Source: Alteromonas profundi (lineage in GTDB: Bacteria; Pseudomonadota; Gammaproteobacteria; Enterobacterales; Alteromonadaceae). Taken from it: DNA of 64,000 nucleotides. The stretch spans positions 93,484 through 157,483 of the forward strand of contig NZ_JAAAWN010000010.1 in NCBI RefSeq assembly GCF_010500865.1. Reading direction: 5' to 3'. Under the pieces are notes generated by a model, which worked only from the letters and a program-made list of their open reading frames with translations, searched no databases and was not told the origin of the DNA. The translations under genes were made by a program, and so were the position numbers. Every line of letters begins with the position of its first letter. The first letter of the stretch is position 1. Positions 9,433-17,916 of this stretch are shown one piece after another.

Positions 9433-10872
9433 ATGAACACGCCGCTATTATTAGGTTATCGGACAATCTTGGCGCAGTTTGCAGCGCTGGTCATCTTATG
9501 GATTATTTTTACCTTTAAAGGATTAAGTACAGCGGTAGATATTTGGTGGAATAACGAAATATTCAACCACGGTTTTTTAATTATCCCGGTATCCTTTTAT
9601 TTCATCTGGGTAAACCGAGCAACGCTACGTAATTTAACTATTACACCCTCTCTCGCCCCTGCCGTTGTGCTTTTTGGTCTAATACTTTTATACATAATAG
9701 GGCTAGCAGGCGATATTAGGTTATTTTTACATGTTGCTACCTTCGCGATGTTACCGGTAATAATATGGGGGCTGGTTGGGCATCGCATCGCCAAGCGCTT
9801 GCTGTTTCCCCTATGTTTTATACTATTTTGCATCCCAGTGGGTGAGCAACTCATTCCCTATCTGCAGCAAATCACTGCAGACGGCTCGGTGTTTTTATTA
9901 AAGCTAACCAATATCCCTAACTACAGAACCGGCCTTTATATTGAAATTCCCCAAGGCCGCTTTTTAGTAGCAGAAGCTTGTTCAGGAGTGAGCTTTTTTA
10001 TTGCCAGTATAGTGGTGGGAAGTGCGTATGCTTATCTAAATTTTCAAAATGGCTATAAGCGTAGCGTGTTTTTCTTGTTCTCTATGGTGCTGCCTATAGC
10101 TGCAAATATTGTTCGTGTGTACGGTATTATTACTATCGCCTATTTCACCGACATGGAATACGCGGCGGGTGCAGACCATCTTATATATGGTTGGTTTTTC
10201 TTTGCCTTTGTACTTATTTTGCTGTTGGGCACAGGAGAGTTGTTTAGAGAGAAAAACACAAGTCCTGTAGACCCCAGCCAGGTTCATTTACCTGTGGTGA
10301 AGAAGTATTCCCCTAGCATAATCATGTCGGTAGGGCTCCTATTAGGTTTTTTATGGAGCAGTTTACTTACGCAGTCATCTCAATTGATGGCGCCACCGAG
10401 TTTACATGTAGATTCGATAAAAGACGCGAGCTGCCCTTCTTTTATTTGGTCGCCTAACATGCTTAACCCTGATCAAGAGACGCAGTTTTCGCTACTAGGT
10501 AGTAATTGTGAGACAAGCATATACACCGCTTGGTTTAGTGAAAACGGCAACGAGTTGATAAGTGATTCAAATCGCCTCTTCAATAAAGGGCAATTCTCAG
10601 TTGAAACGTTTGGTAGCGTGACAGTGAACGAGATCAGTTTGCCTACTTTATACCTGACAACGCCCCATGATGAAAAAGTGTTAGTCACGCATTGGTACGT
10701 TATAAATGGAAAGCTATTTACTAGCAAGGCGAAAGCAAAGCTCTATCAAATAGGCCTTAAAATGGCAGGCGAAACGAGCACGGGAAGAATTTGGATTGTA
10801 GCAACCCGTGAGCCTGACTTAAAGCCATCTTTAACAAAGTTATTTGACGCTGGCGTAATCAAAACTGATTGA
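9433..10872 (+). CDS. xrtA: Exosortase A (XrtA/EpsH) with C-terminal EpsI domain
   Basis: This 479-residue multi-pass inner-membrane cysteine protease/transpeptidase is expected to process proteins with a PEP-CTERM sorting tail. About eight hydrophobic segments fill the first 270 residues. The catalytic triad is visible as EACSG (C183), NIVRVYG (R228) and ADHLIYGW (H249). The remaining ~190 residues form a periplasmic EpsI-like domain, a fusion that is usual for XrtA. A strong AGGAAAAGGA lies upstream of the ATG. The 3' end overlaps the convergent beta-helix gene by 14 bp. Its substrates are not encoded nearby. Confidence 0.96.
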   Translation: MNTPLLLGYRTILAQFAALVILWIIFTFKGLSTAVDIWWNNEIFNHGFLIIPVSFYFIWVNRATLRNLTITPSLAPAVVLFGLILLYIIGLAGDIRLFLHVATFAMLPVIIWGLVGHRIAKRLLFPLCFILFCIPVGEQLIPYLQQITADGSVFLLKLTNIPNYRTGLYIEIPQGRFLVAEACSGVSFFIASIVVGSAYAYLNFQNGYKRSVFFLFSMVLPIAANIVRVYGIITIAYFTDMEYAAGADHLIYGWFFFAFVLILLLGTGELFREKNTSPVDPSQVHLPVVKKYSPSIIMSVGLLLGFLWSSLLTQSSQLMAPPSLHVDSIKDASCPSFIWSPNMLNPDQETQFSLLGSNCETSIYTAWFSENGNELISDSNRLFNKGQFSVETFGSVTVNEISLPTLYLTTPHDEKVLVTHWYVINGKLFTSKAKAKLYQIGLKMAGETSTGRIWIVATREPDLKPSLTKLFDAGVIKTD

Positions 10873-11926
10873 GGAAGTGCTCAAACTGCAACCAGAGTCG
10901 GTCACCGGTAGCAGCTTGTTTATTATTATTTAACAGCGCTTCTCCGTTATCGCGAGACACTATTGCGCGGTTACTAACGTTATTCATGATAATGTTCCTT
11001 TGCGTCCTTGGGAACCGATATTCTATGGCGTTAGGGTAAGAGGTGGTCATGTAAATAACATTATCTACCACAAGCGTATCTGAAACGTTTTCAAGTGAGA
11101 TACCCACATCAGCAAAAAGGTGCTTCTTATTAGTGTGCACGATACGGTTGTTAATGACCTCGTTTTCACTAACCACATCACCATTTTTACCCATACCAAG
11201 CCCAATGCCTCGGTCAGAGTTGATAATGGTATTGTCCCTGATACTCACGTTACCTGAATTGTGCCAAAAGTGAATAGCGTGTTCTGCAACGCGCTCAGCG
11301 GGACTGGCGATGTTGGAAAAGGTATTGTCTGTTACCGTCCAGCCTCTAGAGTGGTGGGCGTCAATACCGCCAATATAGTAATTAGGACCAACCCCTGCGG
11401 TATACTCGAATCGATTGTTCTTAACGATCCCAAAGTCGGCAAAATGTTGGTTTCCACCGGATACTTTTAGCAGCTGTTGATAGCTATCTTGCAAAATACA
11501 ATTGGTTAGAGTGAAAAAGTCGGCGTCGCGTTCAGCTCTTACTTGAATTAAATGGTTCGCCACACTTTTTAACGTCATACCTGATACAGTGACATTACTC
11601 GCACTTATATCAAAAATAACCTCCACGCTGGCTCGCTTACGCATGCCAGTGCCCACCAGAATCACTTTTAGCGGGTCGTTTGAGTGCGAGCGTAAGCTTG
11701 TATTAGGGTGCATGATACGAATATTAGTAGCATTTTCATAGACGCCGTCGGCCAAGATAATCTCCACCGGTAGCGCGCTTGAAAGGCGGTTAACTTGATT
11801 AACAGCCTGTTTAAGCTCGGGGACAGAGTTAACTCGGTAAGTGGTGACTGAGCCTTCACAGAAAAAACTAATGCCCCCACAAAGCAGTATCATCAACACT
11901 CTAATAGTATGCGTTAAGTTATCCAT
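10859..11926 (-). CDS. Secreted right-handed parallel beta-helix protein, possible polysaccharide lyase or epimerase
   Basis: This protein of about 355 residues has an N-terminal hydrophobic signal segment (to about residue 25). It continues with repeated short turns typical of a right-handed beta-helix: NVTVSGMTLKS, FTLTNCILQDS, WTVTDNTFSNI, NVSIRDNTIINS and VVSENEVINN. The start region (YRVNSVPELKQAVNQVN, IILADGVYEN) resembles the PL6/pectate-lyase-like class. It could trim or modify the exopolysaccharide in the periplasm or outside the cell, but I cannot identify catalytic residues. The longest frame begins with TTG at 11953; the ATG at 11926, directly before the signal peptide, is preferred. 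Confidence 0.8.
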   Translation of the reverse strand: MDNLTHTIRVLMILLCGGISFFCEGSVTTYRVNSVPELKQAVNQVNRLSSALPVEIILADGVYENATNIRIMHPNTSLRSHSNDPLKVILVGTGMRKRASVEVIFDISASNVTVSGMTLKSVANHLIQVRAERDADFFTLTNCILQDSYQQLLKVSGGNQHFADFGIVKNNRFEYTAGVGPNYYIGGIDAHHSRGWTVTDNTFSNIASPAERVAEHAIHFWHNSGNVSIRDNTIINSDRGIGLGMGKNGDVVSENEVINNRIVHTNKKHLFADVGISLENVSDTLVVDNVIYMTTSYPNAIEYRFPRTQRNIIMNNVSNRAIVSRDNGEALLNNNKQAATGDRLWLQFEHFLNQF

Positions 11927-12007
11927 AAACCAAGCCAAAATGGGACATCCCAATTGTGATGTCGGGTTAATGTCACGTGCACGACTACTGACAGTACTAT
12001 AACGAAA

Positions 12008-13324
12008 TTAAGCAGGTTCTTTGGTAACCTCTTCATTACCTTTTTGAATTACATATACATTGTAGGCACAACATATAAAAATGAGTAGCATATATAACGC
12101 TACTGCCCTAAATCTATCTAGGAACGTAGCTGCGGTAAGGTAACCTATGCATGCTGCTTGAACTGCATTACCAATAAAATACATATCGATATTTTGTTCG
12201 TCTAGTGCCTGTTTTTTTATCTCTCGAGTTAGTAGATACCCAGAAAAAAGCATCATGATAAAAAAGAAAAATCCGATGTAACCAACTTCGGCAAGTGTCT
12301 GAAACCAAATAGAGTGTACGGCCCTGTTCCGCGTTCTACCCGTGGCGACTGACTCTGGAATATATTGAGGCGAAAGTAAGTTAAATGAGTAGGTGCCTGC
12401 TCCTAGGGGGTAGTCTTGGGCCATATCAGCCGCAGCCAACCAAAAAAAGACACGAGTAGAGCCTGATTCTTGCTCTTCAGTGAGGGTTGTGGTTGACTTT
12501 ATCGATAAAAAGCGGTTAATGGCTTGTTCATCTAATACGCTAACTAGCCCTATTAAGCCAAATAGAATCAAGCCAAACACCTTGGCTTTTTTATATTTCA
12601 TCGAAACTTTAGGTGCCATGACCCCTAAGAGATAGGCGCTGCTCCCTGTTAATACTCCAAGGAATGAACCGCGGCTATTCATCAACACAAGCGCATTTAC
12701 GATTAGCCCGCCAGCCACTAATATTAGTAGCCTTTGTTTATTGTTTTTTGCGTGCCAAAAGTAATGCAGGCAAAAGATAGCGCCAACTGCGAGTACGGCT
12801 GCCATATCATTTACATCTGGCGAGTCAACTGTTCCTACGCCTTCCACCCTACCCATACCATTTCGACCTGTTTCCATTACATAGAAGCCGATGTAGGCAC
12901 AGCCAGCCGTAAATGCGAGTAGGTATTTATCGAGATCACTGGGGGATTTACATAGCTTAAATGCCGCTAAAAAGACTACACTAACTTTTATAAAATTTTC
13001 TAAAGCATAGCTATGAGCGCCTGGTAAAACCGCCCAAAATTGCACTACTGCAAAGTAAGCAAGGACAGCGAGAAACCACTTTAATGGCGTTAGCTGAAAA
13101 ATAGATGTAGGTGTTCGATTCTTAGGAATTAGTGCGCAAATTAATATCACCAACGAGAAAAAAAATGAATAACCGATAGATGGTATTGAACTCGACCACC
13201 ATCGCTGTTCGTGGTACATAAAATAGATTACAATATAGCCAACAAAGAGAAGCGCAGGGGTGTGAAAAATTCCCCGAAATAAACAATACAATTGCGTAAG
13301 AAAAAATGTTGCTATGGTTAACAT
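12008..13324 (-). CDS. O-antigen ligase / Wzy-type polymerase family protein
   Basis: This 438-residue inner-membrane protein has about ten to twelve hydrophobic segments and a Wzy_C-like core. Conserved-looking parts are NSRGSFLG (around 225), a large periplasmic loop with ESGSTRVFFWLAAADMAQDY and PLGAGTYSFN, and NRAVHSIWFQTLAEVGYIGF, where the His is typical of ligases. It either polymerises the repeat unit or transfers glycan to an acceptor. Exosortase A loci often carry a ligase of this family linked to protein O-glycosylation (TIGR03097), and which role applies here cannot be decided from sequence. It is the only polymerase candidate in the locus. Confidence 0.85.
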   Translation of the reverse strand: MLTIATFFLTQLYCLFRGIFHTPALLFVGYIVIYFMYHEQRWWSSSIPSIGYSFFFSLVILICALIPKNRTPTSIFQLTPLKWFLAVLAYFAVVQFWAVLPGAHSYALENFIKVSVVFLAAFKLCKSPSDLDKYLLAFTAGCAYIGFYVMETGRNGMGRVEGVGTVDSPDVNDMAAVLAVGAIFCLHYFWHAKNNKQRLLILVAGGLIVNALVLMNSRGSFLGVLTGSSAYLLGVMAPKVSMKYKKAKVFGLILFGLIGLVSVLDEQAINRFLSIKSTTTLTEEQESGSTRVFFWLAAADMAQDYPLGAGTYSFNLLSPQYIPESVATGRTRNRAVHSIWFQTLAEVGYIGFFFFIMMLFSGYLLTREIKKQALDEQNIDMYFIGNAVQAACIGYLTAATFLDRFRAVALYMLLIFICCAYNVYVIQKGNEEVTKEPA

Positions 13325-13382
13325 TGCTGTTTGTACCTACTACCTAGATAACCTTAATCAAAACGCTACCGACCGGTGTTAG

Positions 13383-14306
13383 TTAGCCCTTGTTCGCATT
13401 AAACTCGTCGATGCGAGCCCTAAGGTGCGCCAATTTTTCCTGAACTATAGCATAGTCTGATAGTTGATATTTCTCTCTCGCAGCAATTTGTTTAAGTTCA
13501 GCAAGTGTTCTTTCCATATCTTTATTAGTTGAACGTGCAACCGGTGGTAACGTCCAATTGTTATTATATAGTCTTGTTTTCTGAGCGGTACGTTTGATGA
13601 TATTCTTAATCCTTGTCGTAAATGGCTGTCCTTCATCACCTTTAAATACAGGGGAGACGCTATTTATCTGCAGGGGTATTGATAAACTCTCCGACCAATC
13701 ATGCCACTTATCAGTATTGATATGGCTGTGCGCCGCGAAACCTGTCCAAGGAACGCGATATGCATCGGCTAAAATAGCACCGTGCATGGCTTCTGTTATA
13801 ACAGCGGTACAGGATGTTAATGCGTCGATAAACTTTGACGGCTCCCATCGAGGATCAATTAAGTAAAACTGACCTCGCTTTGCTATTTCTTCCCACCTAC
13901 CGATTTGCATACTATCCACGTGAGGAATTAAGCCTACTCTGTTAGGCTCAGGCGTAGTATTTTTAGGTATTAAATCCGGCGTTAAATATGCCCCATCAAG
14001 CAGCGGAATATTTTTCTCGTTTTCTTTTAAAAAGGGGCGTAGTTTAGCCAGAGTCATAGGGCCTCTTAGGCCAATAGCGCTAACAGATGTATCGCTGAAT
14101 TTTGGGGGTTTTTGGTACCCATATCCAGTAGTAAAAAAAATAAACTCTTTGCTCAAGGGGAGATGGTTATTTATTAAGGTTCCTATTCCCACAAGGGTAT
14201 AAGAGGCGTTGCTACACTTATCGAAATCAAAGAAGTGGCGTAGAATAAGTGCATTTAAATCGTCACCCACATTACCTCTGCTATCCTTAAAATAATAAAC
14301 AGTCAT
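13383..14306 (-). CDS. Polysaccharide pyruvyltransferase family protein (WcaK-like)
   Basis: This 307-residue cytoplasmic protein likely adds a pyruvate ketal to a sugar of the repeat unit. The N-terminal family motif is NVGDDLNALI (residues 12-21), with LVGIGTLINN, and the C-terminal family signature is TEAMHGAILADAYRVPW. The last 60 residues are charged and probably helical. It starts exactly where the upstream glycosyltransferase gene ends, so the two are coupled. Pyruvate groups would give the exopolysaccharide negative charge. The family is secure, the acceptor unknown. Confidence 0.88.
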   Translation of the reverse strand: MTVYYFKDSRGNVGDDLNALILRHFFDFDKCSNASYTLVGIGTLINNHLPLSKEFIFFTTGYGYQKPPKFSDTSVSAIGLRGPMTLAKLRPFLKENEKNIPLLDGAYLTPDLIPKNTTPEPNRVGLIPHVDSMQIGRWEEIAKRGQFYLIDPRWEPSKFIDALTSCTAVITEAMHGAILADAYRVPWTGFAAHSHINTDKWHDWSESLSIPLQINSVSPVFKGDEGQPFTTRIKNIIKRTAQKTRLYNNNWTLPPVARSTNKDMERTLAELKQIAAREKYQLSDYAIVQEKLAHLRARIDEFNANKG

Positions 14307-15185
14307 TTATTTTGTTACCTTGAATAATAAAAGCGATATTAGACGCTTATATAAACTTATTTTTAGTGGTTGTAAGTAAAGGCTTCTCAAAGCGCAGGTT
14401 ATGGCGTAGTTATAATCTTCTCCATCTTCGGCAATATAAGAACAAATTAGATTAGATTTACTTAACGCTTTCCTTTTTAGCGTAGATTGGCGTAAATACC
14501 CTCCCTTGATCTTTGTGATCGCATAACTAATTAGTTGACGATGGTAAGGATAAACTTCTCGCGCATTTCTTGATGCTGACCCTGGTGTTACTCGGTACTT
14601 TACGAGGGGGGCGGATATATACGAGATGGGGAAGTCAGCTGCAATATCCAACCATAACTTCCAATCTTCTAGCGCCCGCATACTCTCATCAAATCCGCCG
14701 CTTTTTAAAAGTACATCACGCTGGACTAATATTGTTGAGGTTCCTAAAAAATTCTCTGTCAATAAGGCGTCAAAGACATTGCCCCCTTTTAACGAAGACA
14801 AATCACTTCTTTTCGTATCACCCGACTGGTTGTATCCAAAATAAAAGGAGTTGGTATGAGACCACTTACAGCCTTCAAGCTTTTCGAATTGATGGCTCAG
14901 TTTTTCGGGTAACCAAACGTCATCAGCATCAAGAAAAGCAACCCACATTCCTGTAGCTCTTTGTATTCCTACGTTTCGTGCTTTTGAAACGCCCATATTG
15001 GCCTGTTTAATAAGCGTAACCATAGGGAAGCGTTCTGAGACAAAATTAGCGGAATTGTCGGTTGAGCCGTCATCAACGACTATAATTTCATGAACTGGAA
15101 AAGTCTGATTAATCACCGACTGGATAGCATCGCCAATGGTAGCTTGACTATTAAAGCAAGGTATAATTACGCTTACTGACTCCAT
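14307..15185 (-). CDS. Glycosyltransferase family 2
   Basis: This 292-residue cytoplasmic GT-A glycosyltransferase should add one sugar of the repeat unit. The nucleotide-binding start is VSVIIPCFNSQATI, followed by IIVVDDGSTDNS and the metal-binding AFLDADDVW. LEDWKLWLDIA is the ED-type acceptor-side motif. The C-terminus has weak hydrophobic stretches but no clear membrane segment. It is the first gene of the two-gene unit with the pyruvyltransferase and is divergent from the aminotransferase across a 519-bp gap. The specific donor and acceptor cannot be told. Confidence 0.9.
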   Translation of the reverse strand: MESVSVIIPCFNSQATIGDAIQSVINQTFPVHEIIVVDDGSTDNSANFVSERFPMVTLIKQANMGVSKARNVGIQRATGMWVAFLDADDVWLPEKLSHQFEKLEGCKWSHTNSFYFGYNQSGDTKRSDLSSLKGGNVFDALLTENFLGTSTILVQRDVLLKSGGFDESMRALEDWKLWLDIAADFPISYISAPLVKYRVTPGSASRNAREVYPYHRQLISYAITKIKGGYLRQSTLKRKALSKSNLICSYIAEDGEDYNYAITCALRSLYLQPLKISLYKRLISLLLFKVTK

Positions 15186-15704
15186 AATTTAAAATTCACT
15201 TCTTCACTGTGATGCGGTATCGCAATGAATCAGTCTACTTAGTCTGAGATATAGCGGTCAAGCAAAATTGGCGTTGCTGTTTAGGCAAATAATTTCTAGA
15301 AACGATTAAATCGATGTTTTACTCAGGTTGGCACGAAACGTAAGCAGTGTATTGCCTGGAGTCAGCGGAATATTTTATTGGACCGTCCAATAGCGGCGCT
15401 TTTCTTAACTTAAAAAATTAAGACACTACATCAAAATTATTGTTCAATTTTTAAATTATAGCCTATCTTAACGTGCGTATAGGTATTTCCGATGACTGCG
15501 TTACTCAAAGTCGAAGTATGGCGTGCACTTATAACACCTTTTTATATCTCATTGGATACGTTTAATAGGCCGGCACTATATTAAACGTAAATCGAATGTT
15601 ATTGTTTAAGAAAATAAAGGTGAGGTGCTATATATCCAATTTTATTGGTGAAGTTACCACTATCAATCTATTTGACTGTTTAGGAACTACAAAGAGCCGA
15701 CATT
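15186..15704. other. 519-bp divergent intergenic region
   Basis: No convincing gene, tRNA or repeat is seen. The stretch is A/T-rich and separates the minus-strand glycosyltransferase unit from the plus-strand aminotransferase. A weak promoter candidate for the aminotransferase is TTGGAT (15552-15557) with TATATT (15577-15582), though the 19-base spacing is long. A short palindrome CCAATTTTATTGG occurs near 15636. No ops/JUMPstart-like element was recognised. Confidence 0.5.
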
Positions 15705-16829
15705 ATGAAGAAATTCAATGAACCCATACAAGTAACTAGGCCGCTATTTCCAAGGTTAAAGGATTACGTTGGAAACCTTGAAGATGTGTGGGAGAGTCAA
15801 TGGTTATCAAATGGAGGCAAGCAGCACCAGCTTCTTGAAAAAGAGTTACAAGCACATATGGGGGCCCCGAATATTTCACTATTTAATAATGGAACTATCG
15901 CGCTACTTACCGCTATACAAAGCTTGCGATTGCAGGGTGAAGTGATAACTACACCATTCTCTTTCCCAGCCACAACCCACGCTCTCCAGTGGAATAATAT
16001 TACTCCAGTATTTTGTGATTTAGACGAGCATAGGTTAACAATAGATCCGTTGAAAATTGAGTCGTTAATTACGTCAAAGACGTCTGCAATATTAGGGGTT
16101 CATGTCTATGGGGTCCCTTGCCATGTTAGAGAAATTCAGCAAATTGCTGATCGTCATGGCCTTAGAGTCATCTATGATGCAGCCCATGCTTTTGGCACCC
16201 AGATAGGGGGCCATCCTATCGCCTCATTCGGTGATATATCAATGTTTAGCTTTCATCCTACCAAGCTATTTCATACCGGTGAGGGGGGCGCGCTAGTTTA
16301 TAATGACGACAACTTAAAGCAACGGATAGAGTATTTAAAAAACTTCGGTATCAAGAATGAAGAAGAAGTTATTTTACCTGGTATCAATGGGAAAATGAGT
16401 GAAGTGCAGGCGTCCTTGGGACGAACAGTTTTACCTCTTGTGGAAGAAGAAAGAGCGAAAAGAGCACAGTTAAGAGCCGTCTACAAAGAAATATTTAAAC
16501 TTAATGAAAATATTGTCGTCATCGACCCTGGCGAAGATGTAGTAAATAGCGAACAGTATTTTTGCATTAGAATTAAAGCAAAAGACAACGAAATAAATCG
16601 CGACTATGTATACGAACAACTAAAAACACTTAACATTTTTAGTAGGAAATATTTCTACCCGCTGATCAGTAGCTACCCTTGTTATAAGAATTTAAAAAGC
16701 GCTGAGTCATCTAACTTACCAGTGGCAGAGCAAGCGGCTAAAGAAGTGCTCTGTTTACCTTTTTACGGTTCGTTGGGTGTTGATGCTGTTTCGTCTATCG
16801 CTGGTGAAGTTGTGAAAATTGTCAATTGA
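15705..16829 (+). CDS. DegT/DnrJ/EryC1/StrS family sugar aminotransferase
   Basis: This 374-residue PLP-dependent enzyme converts a nucleotide-linked keto-sugar to an amino-sugar. The PLP region is clear: VIYDAAHAFGT supplies the cofactor-binding Asp, and SFHPTKLFHTGEGG carries the Schiff-base Lys (K187). The N-terminal WLSNGGKQHQLLEKEL and TTPFSFPATTHAL are also family-typical. With the PglD/NeuD-type acyltransferase in the same cassette, it suggests an N-acylated amino-sugar in the repeat unit. It leads a short plus-strand unit inside a mainly minus-strand region, a sign of cassette shuffling. Confidence 0.93.
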   Translation: MKKFNEPIQVTRPLFPRLKDYVGNLEDVWESQWLSNGGKQHQLLEKELQAHMGAPNISLFNNGTIALLTAIQSLRLQGEVITTPFSFPATTHALQWNNITPVFCDLDEHRLTIDPLKIESLITSKTSAILGVHVYGVPCHVREIQQIADRHGLRVIYDAAHAFGTQIGGHPIASFGDISMFSFHPTKLFHTGEGGALVYNDDNLKQRIEYLKNFGIKNEEEVILPGINGKMSEVQASLGRTVLPLVEEERAKRAQLRAVYKEIFKLNENIVVIDPGEDVVNSEQYFCIRIKAKDNEINRDYVYEQLKTLNIFSRKYFYPLISSYPCYKNLKSAESSNLPVAEQAAKEVLCLPFYGSLGVDAVSSIAGEVVKIVN

Positions 16830-16845
16830 TTTAGAGGCTCAATAA

Positions 16846-17763
16846 TTGAAAAAAATATACATTTATGCCCCAGATTTTGACGAAAATAGTGGGGGAGCTG
16901 TGGTCCTTCACCGGCTATGCCATCTTATTAACCAAACAGATACGCATCAGGCTTTTTTAACGCCAAGAAAATTCGAGCGGTTCGAGTTCTATAGTTTAAA
17001 AGCGTTTATGGTTAGTTGTAAAAGTCTTCTAAGTAACATGGTAAAACGAAGGCTGGTTAAGCTTAAATGTAACAGCGGTTGGGACACCCCTGTTGATTAC
17101 CGTTCTTCTATCGATGACGATTCAATCGTGGTTTACTCAGAAATGGCTTTTGGAAATCCACTAAGAGCAAAGAATGTGGTTCGGTGGTTTTTGCATCAAC
17201 CGGGCCACATCCTAAATGCATTTCACTTCGGCAGAGGCGAATTATACTTTCGCTATGCATCAAATATAAAGCCATTTGAATACTGCTATTCAACGATGTC
17301 TAAACATGAATTGCGTATTGTATATTACCCACTGGATAAATATAACGACGAAAATTTACCGAAAAAAAGGGGCACTTGCCATTTGATAAGAAAGGGCGGG
17401 TTTAAAAAGAAAATACATCCAGCTGATTCAATACAAGTCGATGGATTATCCCACGATGAAATATCAAAAATTTTTAGGCGAAGCGAACGCTTTATTTCTT
17501 ATGATGATTACACGGCATATTCAACGTTTGCTGCACTTTGCGGTTGTGAGTCTATCGTGGTTCCCGCTGAAAGTGTATCAAAGTTGGCGTGGTACCCTCG
17601 TGAAGAGCAACATTATGGTATCGCTTTTGGTTTTAATGAAGAAGAACTAGCATGGGCTAAGCGTACAGTATCCAATTTGAAAGAGAAATTGAGGCAAGAG
17701 GATCAACAATCCTTTAATAACACCAGGATGTTTTTAGATGAGATGGAGATATTCTTTAAATAA
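16846..17763 (+). CDS. Unrecognised protein of the glycan cassette, probable GT-B-like glycosyltransferase
   Basis: This 305-residue cytoplasmic protein starts with a TTG codon 16 bases after the aminotransferase stop. I do not recognise a named family. The start KKIYIYAPDFDENSGGAVVLHRLCHLIN has the look of a GT-B N-terminal nucleotide fold with a GGxxxLHxL loop. The later stretch RSERFISYDDYTAYSTFAALCGCESIVVP resembles the C-terminal donor site of that fold. No membrane segment or signal peptide is seen. A role in adding a sugar is inferred from these resemblances and from its neighbours. Confidence 0.65.
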   Translation: MKKIYIYAPDFDENSGGAVVLHRLCHLINQTDTHQAFLTPRKFERFEFYSLKAFMVSCKSLLSNMVKRRLVKLKCNSGWDTPVDYRSSIDDDSIVVYSEMAFGNPLRAKNVVRWFLHQPGHILNAFHFGRGELYFRYASNIKPFEYCYSTMSKHELRIVYYPLDKYNDENLPKKRGTCHLIRKGGFKKKIHPADSIQVDGLSHDEISKIFRRSERFISYDDYTAYSTFAALCGCESIVVPAESVSKLAWYPREEQHYGIAFGFNEEELAWAKRTVSNLKEKLRQEDQQSFNNTRMFLDEMEIFFK

Positions 17764-17781
17764 TGTGAGTAGAGTCGTTTT

Positions 17782-17916
17782 ATGAAAAGCTATTCGCTCT
17801 TGTCGGTTAGCAATAGGCTTTTATTGAAAAGAGATGTCAGCCGCGAATTACCTTCCATAACACTTTTAGAGATAAGCGAGAGAACCCATCAAGCGCTAGC
17901 TATGCTATCTCGCTAA
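17782..17916 (+). CDS. Possible small protein of 44 residues after the cassette gene
   Basis: An ATG-started frame begins 18 bases after the stop of the preceding gene. It encodes a mostly polar peptide (MKSYSLLSVSNRLLLKRD, then a Ser/Glu/Arg-rich half ending ALAMLSR). It ends four bases inside the 3' end of the convergent flippase gene. There is no strong ribosome-binding site and no recognised family. It may be a chance frame or a remnant of an older gene; it fills almost the whole convergent gap. Confidence 0.2.
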   Translation: MKSYSLLSVSNRLLLKRDVSRELPSITLLEISERTHQALAMLSR

